Below, in pieces: positions 45,701-54,250 of a stretch of DNA of 64,000 nucleotides. How positions within the stretch are numbered: position 1 is the stretch's first letter; each line of letters starts with the position of its first letter. A model generated the notes under the pieces. The model ran no database searches, had not been told where the DNA came from, and saw only the letters and a program-made list of their open reading frames with translations. The stretch spans positions 1,452,334 to 1,516,333 of the forward strand of contig NZ_DS022276.1 of assembly GCF_000153725.1 (NCBI RefSeq). The letters run 5' to 3'. Origin of the DNA: Salipiger bermudensis HTCC2601 (GTDB lineage Bacteria > Pseudomonadota > Alphaproteobacteria > Rhodobacterales > Rhodobacteraceae). A program made the position numbers and the translations under genes.

Positions 45701-46096
45701 CCGCAAAAGCGATGCGCAGAACGAGTGGATGGTCTGGATGCGCAGCCCGCCCGGTGTCTCGATGGCGCGGGCAAAGAGCGTGCGCGCGCCGGCCAGCCGC
45801 TCGGGCGGCAGCGGCCCGTCGAGCCCGAGCTGGCGCAGCTCGGCGCCGAGCGCCTCGTCATCCAGCATCGCCCAGGCCCCGAGACGGCGGAACAGGCGGT
45901 TCTGCATCTCGGTCGCGGCGGCCTTGGTGTAGGTCAGGCACAGGATGTGCTCGGGCAGCACCCCGTCGAGCAGCAGCCGCGCCACCCGGTCGGTGAGCAC
46001 GCGGGTCTTGCCCGAGCCGGCATTGGCCGAGAGCCATGTCGACAGATCCGGCCGCGCGGCGCGGACCTGCGCCTCGGTTGCCTCGTCGCGCTTCAT
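42719..46096 (-). CDS. addA: Double-strand break repair helicase-nuclease AddA
   Basis: A 1125-residue UvrD-type helicase with a C-terminal nuclease, the large motor of AddAB, which processes DNA ends for RecA. Helicase motif I is LSANAGSGKTRVLTDRVARL (about 20-39); later motifs include GWLDFDDLVIRARDLL, HILVDEAQDTSPVQW (motif II) and VMTVHGAKGLEAPIVILPD (motif V). The PD-(D/E)xK nuclease near the C-terminus shows VIAVDFKSNRTVP. The start at 46096 overlaps the addB stop (ATGA); a longer frame adds 13 residues. Confidence 0.95.
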   Translation of the reverse strand: MKRDEATEAQVRAARPDLSTWLSANAGSGKTRVLTDRVARLLLDGVLPEHILCLTYTKAAATEMQNRLFRRLGAWAMLDDEALGAELRQLGLDGPLPPERLAGARTLFARAIETPGGLRIQTIHSFCASLLRRFPLEAGVSPQFHEMEDRAAQLLRAEVLDRLSEGPQQALVAELARHLTDDPDKLLAEMCRTKEAFLPARSREEILAMYGLSPDDSEEALLASVFLGGEIELLREVATALAGSGKNDQKAGLQLARITAPDLDALQILEGVLLTGKAAKEPFTAKIGSFPTKGLRTGALEPLMNRLEDLMRRVEQARQTRLALGAVGRELALHRFAQAFLPAYETEKQRRGWLDFDDLVIRARDLLSDERVAEWVLYRLDGGIDHILVDEAQDTSPVQWQVIERLAHEFTSGEGARADVRRTIFVVGDKKQSIYSFQGADPREFDRMCDEFAERLQRTEAPLSRMMLEYSFRSAEPILRLVDNTFDRREAAGFSQDQKHRAFKSEMPGRVDLWPHVEPTKDDEEEADWYEPVDRIGQRHHAVILANRIAGFIDRTIGTPLPEEIGHSGSYKTRPAHAGDFLILVRGRGTLFSEIIRACKQHNLPIAGADRLKVMSELAVKDIGALLAFLATPEDDLSLATALRSPLFGLTQQQLFTLAQGRKGYLWAELRRNRDAVPRVMSVLDDLRSETDFLRPYDLIERILTRHDGRKRLLGRLGEEAEDGINALLAQALAYEQTEVPSLTGFLEWLQTDDLEIKRAPDSAGSRIRVMTVHGAKGLEAPIVILPDCAEPNSQIRDSLLEGETGTVWKASADRQPQVQAQALAEAKEADQRERDRLLYVALTRAEKWLVVAAAGKLGSQGNAWYDQVRIGMERSGAEPTEFGFGGWGSGEGLTLGRADWSDLPHERVEETPRIEVDLPDVFRHPAAVPEAVAEAVSPSGLGGPKALGGEDGDDTEEAMLRGTALHLLLEHLSALPPAARPDAVPHVLAIVEELPEETDRLAEEAIAVLETPELGPFFAPGSLAEVPISASIEPVGRIHGIIDRLLVTPDKVIAVDFKSNRTVPATPAEVPEGLLRQMGAYAAALAQIWPGREVETALIWTATQSYMALPHDLVSAALARATTA

Positions 46097-49023
46097 TCCA
46101 GCACCTCGCGGTCGGCTTCGTCGACCACGTCCCATTCGCCGAAGCGCGACAGGTGGTCATACTCGGACAGGTCCTTCTCCCGCACCAGCGCGGCGCGGGC
46201 GGTATAGCCGCGATCAGGCTCGAACCAGCGGGCCATCAGGGTCTCGAACTCGGCCCAGACCTGCTGCGCTGGCATCTCCTCGAGAGGCGCCGGCACCTCG
46301 CGCGGGTTGTTCGCGACAGAGACGAACACGGCCTGTTCGGTGTGTCTTGGCTGCAGATCCTTGAACGCCCCGCGCTCGACCATCGCCGCCTCGAGCAGAA
46401 GCTGCTTGTCGAAATGGCGCTGCTGGCTCTCGGTCGGGGCGGCGCCGGTCTTGTAGTCGTAAAGATGCGCGCCGCCCCGATCATCGATGTCGATCCGGTC
46501 GGCCTTGCCACGCAGGGTGAACCCCAGCGCCGGGATCTCGGCATGGCCCATGATCTCGAAATGCGCCGGGCGGGCGATGGCCTGCCGGGCGCGCTCGGTC
46601 TCGGCGAACCATTCCGCCACCCGCCCGAGCCGCGCCTGCCAGAGATGCCGCGTCGTCGGGTAGGGCACGCGTTCGGGATCGCCGATCAGCGCGGTGGTGC
46701 GGCGCAGCAGCGCCTCGGTGGTCAGCTGCGAGGGGTCCGAGAGGCTCTCCTTCACGAATTCCTCGAGCACCTCGTGGATCAGGATGCCGCGCAGCAGCGC
46801 GTCGGGGGCGCGTTGCAACGGGTTGAGCGGCGCGAGCCGCAGCACCCGCTTGGCGTAGATATGGAACGGGTCGCGGATCAGGTGCTTGATCTCGGTGACC
46901 GAGAGGCTGCGCGGGCGCGCCTCGACCGGCGGCGCCGGCGAGGGTCGGGTCGCGGGCGGGCTTGGCTGCGGCCTTTCCAGCGCCCGGGCCAGCGCCAGCC
47001 AGTGACCCCCGCGCGCCTTCATCGCTGCAAGCGCCTGCGGCCCGCTGCGGTCGGGCAGGCCGTTCATCAGGTTCATCAGGCGGTTTAGCCACCGCGAGGG
47101 CACCGTTTCGGCATCGTCGGACTTGAGCGCGCGGGTCAGCCAGACCTGCGGCGCGGCCACCGCCTGCTGGAAGTCATGCGCGGCGAGGCCGATGCGCCGC
47201 TCGGGCACCAGAAGGCCCGCCTTGTGCCGCATCCGGCGGTTCAGCCATGGATCGGCGCCGGGCAGTTCCGGCCACGAGCCCTCGTTCAGCCCGCCGAGGA
47301 TCAGAAGGTCGGCCCCCATCACGCGCGCCTCGAGCGTGCCCCAGATCAGGATCCGCGGATGCGGCGCGTCGCGGTCGCGCAACTCATGCTGCTGCAGGAT
47401 CGCCGCGAAGAGATCGCCGTAGTCGCGCGCGTCGAGATCGGTGCCAAAGCCCGCCTCGTCGCGCAGACCCTCGACCACGGCCCGCGCCTTGCGCCCCGCG
47501 GCCTCTTTCCAGAGCTCGGAGTCTTCGCCCTGCGGCCCGGCAGCAATGGCCTCGGCGCGGGCGATGTGATCCTCGATCCAGTCCGAAAGCGCCCGCTTGC
47601 CGCGCCGGGGTGGCTGGCAGAAACTGTCGGCGACCCAGTTGGCCCAGCTCTCCATCTCGGCTGCGACGCCCCATGCACGGATCAGCTCGGGGCGCGGATA
47701 GGGCCAGGACTTGTTGCGGATATGCAGCTCGAGCTCGCGGGTGGCGCGCAGGTGCTCGCCCCGGTCATGGCCGGAATGGCAAAGCGGGTGCTTGAGCAGC
47801 GTCAGCAGGGCCTCGGCGGTCAGATCGTGCTGGAACAGGGTCGAAACATGGCGCAGGAAGCGGCCCGGCGGCGACAGCTGCAACGGCGTGCCGGCGCTGT
47901 CATCGGGCAGGATGTTCCAGCGGTCGAGCGCCGCCGTGACCTGCCGCGTCAGCATCCGGTCGGGGGTGATCAGCGCCGCCGTCACACCCTCTTCGGCGGC
48001 CTGCCGCAGGCGCAGCGCAATGGCGGTGGCCTCGTCGCGCTGCGAGGCGGCCTCGACCAGTGTCAAATCCTCGGTGGCGGCGATCAGATCGGGCAGCATC
48101 GGCCCCTCGTCGCGCCACTGGTCGGTGACGGGCGCCGGTCGCAACGCCAGCGAGATCAGCCGGTTGCGCGCTGCGCTGGGCGGCTCGGCTTCTGACCAGC
48201 GCAGCACGTCGCCGGCCTGCATGCCGAGATCGTTGATCAGCTTGGCAAAGCGGAACTGCGGATGATCCTCGCTGGCCAGCGCATCGGTCAGCCCGTGCCA
48301 AACGCTCTCCGGCGTGTCGAAATCGAAGCCCGGCAGCACCAGCTCGCCCTGCGGCAGCCGCGCCACCGCGCGCATCAGCTCGTTCGTGCCCCCGCGCGAG
48401 CCGGTCGAACCGGCAAGGATCACCGGGTGCGACGGCGGGTTGACCTCCCAGTCGGACAGTCTCTGTTTCAGCGCAAGACGGCGGAACGAGGTGGTATCGG
48501 GCGCATCCTCGGCACTGTCGAAATAGCGCTGCACGATGTTGAGAAAGCTGAGCGCGCGCTGCCAGTGGCCGGACTCGTCGCTGACATCGAGCGCCGCGAT
48601 ATCCTCGGGCGAGACGCCCTCGTCCTGCATCTCGTCCATCAGCGTGGCGAGGCTGTCGGCGAGATCGAAAAGCGCGGTGCGGGGGGCGAGATCGGGCTGC
48701 GCATCGAGCAGGCCCGAGACCAGCCCGGTCAGCTCCAGCCGCCGCCGGAGCGGCGAGACCGGCGCCGGAAGATGCGCCAGCGCGATCGGGTCGGCGACAT
48801 TGCTCAGAAGCCGGATGCGCGGCAGCAGCGTTGCCGGGCCGCGATCGAAGATCTGCCGGATGCGCCGCGCCATGCGGGTGGTGTTCACGATCAGCTCGAC
48901 CCGCGCCATCGCCTCGGGCGGCTGGCCCTCCATGCGCGTGCGCAGCCCCGCGACCAGCGCCTCGGGGAAATCGATGCCGGGCGCAACGGCAAAGACGCGG
49001 GGGGCGGCGGAGGGCTCAAACAT
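46093..49023 (-). CDS. addB: Double-strand break repair protein AddB
   Basis: The 976-residue partner of AddA, alphaproteobacterial type. It has an inactivated helicase fold and a C-terminal RecB-type nuclease: AHLYDYKTGAAPTESQQRHF holds the metal Asp and Lys, and the upstream AFTLRGKADRIDI-like segment GFTLRGKADRIDIDDRGGAH matches the GxxDRID motif. DPFHIYAKRVLRL marks the start of the nuclease. Order addB-addA with overlap is standard. The gene overlaps murU by 8 bases, joining it to the long leftward block. Confidence 0.93.
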   Translation of the reverse strand: MFEPSAAPRVFAVAPGIDFPEALVAGLRTRMEGQPPEAMARVELIVNTTRMARRIRQIFDRGPATLLPRIRLLSNVADPIALAHLPAPVSPLRRRLELTGLVSGLLDAQPDLAPRTALFDLADSLATLMDEMQDEGVSPEDIAALDVSDESGHWQRALSFLNIVQRYFDSAEDAPDTTSFRRLALKQRLSDWEVNPPSHPVILAGSTGSRGGTNELMRAVARLPQGELVLPGFDFDTPESVWHGLTDALASEDHPQFRFAKLINDLGMQAGDVLRWSEAEPPSAARNRLISLALRPAPVTDQWRDEGPMLPDLIAATEDLTLVEAASQRDEATAIALRLRQAAEEGVTAALITPDRMLTRQVTAALDRWNILPDDSAGTPLQLSPPGRFLRHVSTLFQHDLTAEALLTLLKHPLCHSGHDRGEHLRATRELELHIRNKSWPYPRPELIRAWGVAAEMESWANWVADSFCQPPRRGKRALSDWIEDHIARAEAIAAGPQGEDSELWKEAAGRKARAVVEGLRDEAGFGTDLDARDYGDLFAAILQQHELRDRDAPHPRILIWGTLEARVMGADLLILGGLNEGSWPELPGADPWLNRRMRHKAGLLVPERRIGLAAHDFQQAVAAPQVWLTRALKSDDAETVPSRWLNRLMNLMNGLPDRSGPQALAAMKARGGHWLALARALERPQPSPPATRPSPAPPVEARPRSLSVTEIKHLIRDPFHIYAKRVLRLAPLNPLQRAPDALLRGILIHEVLEEFVKESLSDPSQLTTEALLRRTTALIGDPERVPYPTTRHLWQARLGRVAEWFAETERARQAIARPAHFEIMGHAEIPALGFTLRGKADRIDIDDRGGAHLYDYKTGAAPTESQQRHFDKQLLLEAAMVERGAFKDLQPRHTEQAVFVSVANNPREVPAPLEEMPAQQVWAEFETLMARWFEPDRGYTARAALVREKDLSEYDHLSRFGEWDVVDEADREVLE

Positions 49024-49696
49024 CGGCGGCCAGCATCTCTTCGGCGAGGCGGATGCCGTCGGGGTGGCCCACGTCGCACCACTGGCCCGGATAGGGCAGG
49101 CCGCAGAGCCTGCCTTGTTCCGCCATCTGGTTCCAGATCACGTTGAGCGAGAAAACAGGCTCTGTGACGGCGTGAAGCGCCTTGGTCTTGACGATCTGCG
49201 CGCCGGTATAGACGAGATCTCCGCCACGGCTGAGCTGGCCATCGCCCAGGATGTCGAAATCGCCGCCGCCCTTGCGGCCCACGGCGTTTCCAAGCGGCAC
49301 GCAGAGCAGAAGTGCATCCATGCGCGCCGGATCCCAGGCCTCGGCCAGCAGGCGCAGCGGGTTGGGGCCGGACCATACCGCGTCGGTGTTGAGGGTGAAG
49401 ACCGGGTCGGCGTCCAACAGCGGCAGCGCGTGCCGCAGCCCGCCGCCGGTGTCGAGGATCTCGGGCTGCTCGCGCGACACCGTCACGTCGCGGGGGGCGA
49501 GATGCGACTCGAGCTGGTCGGCGCGGTAATGCGCGTTGGCGACCCGGCGCAGCGAGCCGAAGCCCTCGGCCATCGCCAGCGCGTGGTCGATCAGCGGCTG
49601 GCCCGCAACCTCGATCAGCGGCTTGGGGCGGTCGGCCGTCAGGGCGCCCATGCGGGTGCCGAAGCCGGCGGCAAAGAGCATCAGGGCGTCGGGCAT
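49016..49696 (-). CDS. murU: N-acetylmuramate alpha-1-phosphate uridylyltransferase (MurU type)
   Basis: A 226-residue nucleotidyltransferase: FAAGFGTRMGALTADRPKPL is the NTP-binding signature with Lys, followed by VNTDAVW-like LNTDAVWSG holding the metal Asp and CDVGHPDGIRLAEEM at the end. Next to an AmgK-type kinase it is best read as MurU, which makes UDP-MurNAc from MurNAc-1-phosphate in peptidoglycan recycling. It overlaps amgK by 16 bases. Other sugar nucleotidyltransferases share the fold, so the call leans on context. Confidence 0.85.
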   Translation of the reverse strand: MPDALMLFAAGFGTRMGALTADRPKPLIEVAGQPLIDHALAMAEGFGSLRRVANAHYRADQLESHLAPRDVTVSREQPEILDTGGGLRHALPLLDADPVFTLNTDAVWSGPNPLRLLAEAWDPARMDALLLCVPLGNAVGRKGGGDFDILGDGQLSRGGDLVYTGAQIVKTKALHAVTEPVFSLNVIWNQMAEQGRLCGLPYPGQWCDVGHPDGIRLAEEMLAADV

Positions 49697-50658
49697 GGAG
49701 ATTTCAGCCTTTGCAGGATCTCGGGCGTGGGCGCGGGAAGCGCCGGATGCAGGATCGCGGCGACCTCTGCAAGGGCCGGGTGGCGCAGGTCGGCCTGCAG
49801 GTGGCCCCAGACCCGCGGGATCAGGTCGATATAGCCGGGCTTGCCCCGGGTCGCGGCGAGCCGGGCGAAGACCCCGAGAATGCGCAGGTTGCGCTGGGCG
49901 CCCAGCACCGCCAGCGCGGTGCGGAAGGGCGTCTCGGGCAGGCCGGTTGCCCCGAGATAGTAACGGATCGCGGCCTCGGCGGTTTTGGGGGCGACGTCGC
50001 GGCGGGCATCCTCGATCAGCGAGACGAGATCATAGGCGCGGTGACCCTGCAGCGCGTCTTGGAAATCGAGCAGACCGGCGCGGGCGGGGCCTTGGCGATC
50101 CGGGAGCCAGAGGATGTTCTCGGCGTGGTAGTCGCGCAGGATCATCACGTCGGTCTCGGGCGCATGGGCCGCCAACGCGCGCTCGAAGGCCTGCGCGCAG
50201 GCCTCGGCTGTGCCGGTTTGCGGGGCAAACCCTGCGTTGGTGGCGAAGCAGGTGAAGGCGAGGTCGGTCATCACCGCCAGATATTGCGGGCTTGCCTCCG
50301 GCAGATCGGCGGGCGGCGCGTGCTGGTGCAGGGCGATCAGAGCGTCGGTCGCGAAGAGATAGAGCTGCTTTTCGGTCTCGGGATCGGTGGCGAGACGGGC
50401 GATGAGGCCGTCGCCCAGATCCTCGAGCAGTAGCTTTCCCGGGGCCTCCGCAAGGATTTCCGGTGCGCTCAGGCCGAGAGACAGCAGGTGCCGCGAGAGC
50501 CGGGCGAAGAGCGCGGTGTCGCCGTCCGGGTCGTCCATCAGGATCGCCCGCGCGGCGCCCTTGCAAAGCCGCGTGTAACGCCGGGCCGAGGCATCTCCGG
50601 CGATCGGCGAGGCCGTGGCCTCGGCCCAGCCGGCTTTGGCGAGGAAGAGGTCGGTCAT
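49681..50658 (-). CDS. amgK: Anomeric MurNAc/GlcNAc kinase AmgK
   Basis: A 325-residue APH-fold kinase. LRDYHAENILWLPD is the catalytic loop and LLDFQDALQGHRAYDLVSLI holds the metal Asp; the N-terminal ASARRYTRL and GKLLLEDLGDGLIARL match AmgK proteins. Together with MurU it forms the shortcut that rebuilds UDP-MurNAc from recycled MurNAc without MurA, which is the reason such bacteria resist fosfomycin to some degree. ATG 50658 overlaps the tsaE stop (ATGA). Confidence 0.87.
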   Translation of the reverse strand: MTDLFLAKAGWAEATASPIAGDASARRYTRLCKGAARAILMDDPDGDTALFARLSRHLLSLGLSAPEILAEAPGKLLLEDLGDGLIARLATDPETEKQLYLFATDALIALHQHAPPADLPEASPQYLAVMTDLAFTCFATNAGFAPQTGTAEACAQAFERALAAHAPETDVMILRDYHAENILWLPDRQGPARAGLLDFQDALQGHRAYDLVSLIEDARRDVAPKTAEAAIRYYLGATGLPETPFRTALAVLGAQRNLRILGVFARLAATRGKPGYIDLIPRVWGHLQADLRHPALAEVAAILHPALPAPTPEILQRLKSPCPTP

Positions 50659-51128
50659 GCGGTCAGCTCCGTCACGATGGCGTCCCAACGCGGATCGCTC
50701 CAGTCGAGCGTAAGCGCGCGGCTGTCCTCGGCCGCGCCTGCGTCGAAGCTGAGCGACAATGCGTCTGCGGGTGCGAGATCCTCGAGCCGGTCTGGCCATT
50801 CGACGAGGCAGATCGCGGTCTCGAAGGCGTCGGCGAGGCCAAGCTCCTCGCATTGATCCGGGTCTGAGAGGCGGTAGAGATCCGCGTGCCAGAGCTCGCC
50901 GGCGGCGGTGTCATAGACCTGTACCAGCGTGAAGGTCGGCGAGGGCACATCCTCTGGCGGGTCTTGCAGGGCGTGGATCAGGCAGCGGGCGAAATGGGTC
51001 TTTCCGGCCCCGATTCCGCCCGAGAGCAGCAGCACGTCGCCGGGCGAGAGCCGCGTCGCCAGTTGGCTGGCGAGGGCACAGGTCGCCTCGGGCGAGGTCA
51101 GGGTGAGAACGGCGCGCGGCGAGGTCAT
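50655..51128 (-). CDS. tsaE: tRNA t6A biosynthesis ATPase TsaE
   Basis: A 157-residue P-loop ATPase of the TsaBDE complex that makes N6-threonylcarbamoyladenosine at A37 of ANN-decoding tRNAs. Walker A is LSGGIGAGKTHFARCL (about 35-50), with VPSPTFTLVQVY and HADLYRLSDPDQCEELG as family signatures. ATG 51128 gives the standard length. It precedes amgK-murU in one overlapping transcript, an arrangement common in alphaproteobacteria. The other tsa genes are outside the window. Confidence 0.95.
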   Translation of the reverse strand: MTSPRAVLTLTSPEATCALASQLATRLSPGDVLLLSGGIGAGKTHFARCLIHALQDPPEDVPSPTFTLVQVYDTAAGELWHADLYRLSDPDQCEELGLADAFETAICLVEWPDRLEDLAPADALSLSFDAGAAEDSRALTLDWSDPRWDAIVTELTA

Positions 51129-51184
51129 GGCCGCGAAGATACCCTCCCGCCGCGCCGGCGCAAGCGGGTTCCCACGGCAGGCGT

Positions 51185-52678
51185 TCAGCCCTGCGCGAGC
51201 GTCTCCGGCTGGCGGAGGGGCAGCTGGCAGAAGCGGACCATCGTGGCACCGCCGGGCAGCGGTTCGGCAAGGCAGCGCAGCGGCTGGCCGTCGTGGTCGT
51301 GAAGCTCGGCATCCCACGGGGCGCGGTCGCGCTCGAGTGTCACGAACTCGCGCAGATCCCCCCAGATCGGGCTGGGCCGAAAGGCGGCCTGCCAGTGCCG
51401 CGTGGCCTCCTTTATGCCGAGATCGGCGGGGCTTTCTTCCGGGTCGGAGCCCCACATCTCGCGATAGGGGGCATTGCAGAAAGCGAGCTTGCCGGTGCGG
51501 GAGAACACGGCGATGGCCTCTTCGAGACTGTCGAGCACCGATTGCGAGGTTTCGAGCTCCTGCCGGAAATGCCGGGTCAGCGAAACCTCTGCGCTGATAT
51601 CCTCGAACAGGAAGGCGATGCCACCATCGGGATGCGGCCGGCCCGTCATCCGGTAGGTCGCCCCCGAGGGCAGTGACCATGTCTCGACGTAGTGGTCGCT
51701 GCTGGCGGCGGCGATGACCTCGCCCAGCTTGTCGCGCCAGCTTCGATAGTCGCGCGGCTCGGGCAGGACCTGCCGGTCGCGGAGCATGTCGAAGAAGCTG
51801 AGCAGGTTTGGCCGGCCGGTCAGGAAATCCGCCGGCAACTGCGTCAGGTCGAGCAGCGCCGGGTTGAACAGCACCAGCCGCCGCTCCTTGTCGAACACCG
51901 CGAGCGCAATCGGCAGATGCGCGAAGATGCGGGTCAGCGTTTGCAGGAAGGTGCGCTGTGTCGTCTCGGCCGCGATCACCGGGTCGATGTTCTGGGCGTA
52001 GTGAAGCCATCCGTCCGAGACACGGCACGACTGCACCTCGTACCACGAAGCCGGGGCGCAACCGTCCCCACCAAGCCTTGTGCGGGTCACCCGCAGCGGT
52101 TGCGCCGGGTCTGGATGCAGGGAGAAGGGCGCGCTGCCCGGTGCGGCGCCTGCCTGCGCGCGCAGATCGTCGAAGAACGTGTTGCTCCAGGTCACGACAT
52201 GGGCGCTGTTGGTCATCCAGATGGCCAGCGGCGCGCGGGCCACGGCCCGGTGCAGGCGTTTCGACTCGGGCTCGTGGCAGCGCAGTCTCAGCGCCTCCCC
52301 GATGGGTAGGGGCGGGGTCCTGATCTCGAGACGCAGACCGTCGCCATCCGGGGTGAGGGTGAGCCGGGTCTGCGGATCGTGCAGGGCGGTGTAGCTGCCC
52401 GGTGAACGGGGTGGCGCGTCGGGCAGGGGGCCGAAGAGCGGTTGCAATGTCGTGACGATCTCGGCCCAGCCGAGCGGTTCACCGGTCGCGCGGCCGAAGA
52501 GCCGGTCGGCCTGCGAGGAGCTGTCGACCACGGCGCCGTCGCGCAGCATCAGCGTGACCGGCGGTTCCGGTGGCTCGGCAAGCGCTGCGCTCGGGAGTCG
52601 CCGGCTGGCGCGATTGAGCAGCCATCCCGCCAGAAAGGCGGCGCCGCCGGCTATCAGGCCGGTCAAAAGAGCGAGCAT
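51185..52678 (-). CDS. Membrane-anchored multi-PAS protein without kinase domain
   Basis: A 497-residue signalling protein. One N-terminal membrane span (LLTGLIAGGAAFLAGWLL, about 4-21) is followed by three PAS-like stretches: near 40-110, near 145-260 (LAIWMTNSAHVVTWSNTFFD) and 270-400 (LPIALAVFDKERRLVLFNPA), plus a last one (EEAIAVFSRTGKLAFCNAPY). There is no histidine kinase, GGDEF or EAL domain. It may sense or scaffold. The TTG frame start at 52720 was passed over for ATG 52678. It lies between tsaE and regB, all leftward. Confidence 0.75.
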   Translation of the reverse strand: MLALLTGLIAGGAAFLAGWLLNRASRRLPSAALAEPPEPPVTLMLRDGAVVDSSSQADRLFGRATGEPLGWAEIVTTLQPLFGPLPDAPPRSPGSYTALHDPQTRLTLTPDGDGLRLEIRTPPLPIGEALRLRCHEPESKRLHRAVARAPLAIWMTNSAHVVTWSNTFFDDLRAQAGAAPGSAPFSLHPDPAQPLRVTRTRLGGDGCAPASWYEVQSCRVSDGWLHYAQNIDPVIAAETTQRTFLQTLTRIFAHLPIALAVFDKERRLVLFNPALLDLTQLPADFLTGRPNLLSFFDMLRDRQVLPEPRDYRSWRDKLGEVIAAASSDHYVETWSLPSGATYRMTGRPHPDGGIAFLFEDISAEVSLTRHFRQELETSQSVLDSLEEAIAVFSRTGKLAFCNAPYREMWGSDPEESPADLGIKEATRHWQAAFRPSPIWGDLREFVTLERDRAPWDAELHDHDGQPLRCLAEPLPGGATMVRFCQLPLRQPETLAQG

Positions 52679-52774
52679 TGGTTCTACCAAGGCGCAGATC
52701 CCGGAAATTGTCCTTCCCAATGGGTACGGCAGGAAAGGTTAATCCGGGGTTAAGCGGCGTCTCGGGAAGATTGG

Positions 52775-54166
52775 TCAGGCGTCGAAGGGGCGGTTCTCTC
52801 CGATTCCGATCCCGATCGGAGACGCCGGCGGGACGATGCTGTCGCGGGGCCAGACGACCTCGACGATGGCGCCGGTGCGTGCGCCACTCCTGCCCTCGGA
52901 GGCCGATGCCGACCCGTTAGCAAAACTGAGCTCCGCGCCGCTGCGCTCGAGCAGGGTCTTGGCGATGAACAGGCCCAGCCCCATGCCCTCGTATTCCGGT
53001 CGGGCACGGCGGTCGGCATCGCTGCGGCGGCGGCGCATCAGCGGATCGCCGAGCCGTCCGATCAGGTGCGAGGGAAAGCCTGCCCCGTCATCCAGGATCC
53101 GCACGGTGACGTTGTCGCCGTCCCAGAGCGCCTCGACCCAGACTTCGCTGCTGGCGAAGTCCACCGCGTTCTGGATCAGGTTGCGCAGCCCGTGAATGAT
53201 CTCGGGCCGGCGCAGGATCTGCGGCACCGCGGGATCCTGCGGGTCGGGCCGGGTCTCGATCCCGATGGTCTTACCGCGATCCTCGTGCGGCTCCGCGGCC
53301 TCCCGGATCACCTCGGTGAGGGGCGCCTGCCGCATGTGCAGGTCATCCTTGCCGGCGCGGCCCATGCTGCGCAGGATGTCGCGGCAGCGGTCGGCCTGAT
53401 CGCGGATCAGGCGCGCGTCCTCCTGGCTGTCGGGGCGGTCGTCGAGATCCTCGATCAGTTCGGCGGAAGTGAGCTTGATGGTGGCCAGCGGCGTGCCCAG
53501 CTCATGCGCGGCGGCGGCCACCACGCCGCCGAGATCGTTGAGCTTCTGCGCCCGCCCCAGCGCCATCTGCGTGGCGATGAGCGCGTCCGACATGGCGTTC
53601 ATCTCGGTGGTGACCCGGCGGGCATAGACCGAGATGAACACCAGCGCGATCGAGATCGCCACCCACTCGCCGAAGATGAAGATCTGCGGCAGCTCCAGCA
53701 CCGGACCGTCGGCCGGGCGCAGCGGGATGTGCATGAAGGCCATGAGCGTCACCAGCACGAAGGCGGTGGCGTTGAGCAGGATGGTCGAGCGCAGCGACAG
53801 CACCGTGGCCGAGACCGTCACGGGGGCCAGCACCAGCATCGAGAACGGGTTGTTGAGCCCGCCGGTGAGGAACAGCAGGAACGAAAGCTGCAAGAGGTCG
53901 AACATGACCATCAGCGTGTTCTCGGTTTCCGACAGGCGCTTGTTCTCGGGAAAGACGAACATTGCCACGAGGTTGCCGGCCACCGACACGCCCACGGCGA
54001 GATAGCACAGGCCCAGTTCGAGCTGCAGGCCGTAGAGCTGCCGCGCCACCGAGATGGCGATGAGCTGGCCGCCGATGGCGACCCAGCGCAGGACGATCAT
54101 GGTGCGCAGGCGAATGAAATTGCCGCGCTGGTCCTCGTCCAGAAGTCCCAGGTCCTCTTCGCTCAT
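52775..54166 (-). CDS. regB: Redox sensor histidine kinase RegB/PrrB
   Basis: A 463-residue kinase that senses the redox state of the quinone pool and phosphorylates RegA. Six hydrophobic spans fill residues about 20-185, with the quinone-site motif GGLNNPF at 102-108. The H-box is AAAAHELGTPLATIKL with His221, and the redox-active Cys is Cys261 in QADRCRDILRSMG; these match His225 and Cys265 of Rhodobacter capsulatus RegB with a constant offset of four. N, G1 and G2 boxes follow (NLIQNAVDFA, DDGAGFP, GMGLGLFIAKTLL). ATG 54166 was chosen over an upstream TTG. Confidence 0.95.
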   Translation of the reverse strand: MSEEDLGLLDEDQRGNFIRLRTMIVLRWVAIGGQLIAISVARQLYGLQLELGLCYLAVGVSVAGNLVAMFVFPENKRLSETENTLMVMFDLLQLSFLLFLTGGLNNPFSMLVLAPVTVSATVLSLRSTILLNATAFVLVTLMAFMHIPLRPADGPVLELPQIFIFGEWVAISIALVFISVYARRVTTEMNAMSDALIATQMALGRAQKLNDLGGVVAAAAHELGTPLATIKLTSAELIEDLDDRPDSQEDARLIRDQADRCRDILRSMGRAGKDDLHMRQAPLTEVIREAAEPHEDRGKTIGIETRPDPQDPAVPQILRRPEIIHGLRNLIQNAVDFASSEVWVEALWDGDNVTVRILDDGAGFPSHLIGRLGDPLMRRRRSDADRRARPEYEGMGLGLFIAKTLLERSGAELSFANGSASASEGRSGARTGAIVEVVWPRDSIVPPASPIGIGIGENRPFDA

Positions 54167-54250
54167 CTGCGCGCTTTCGTCTCTTTGATCCTGTCGCGGC
54201 AATTGTTAGGTCTGCCCCAGCAGATACGCAAACAACTCCGGAATCGTCTC

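Noticed and set aside
42761..46207. Long rightward open frame opposite addA
   Set aside because: Antisense shadow of addA; no motifs and skewed composition.
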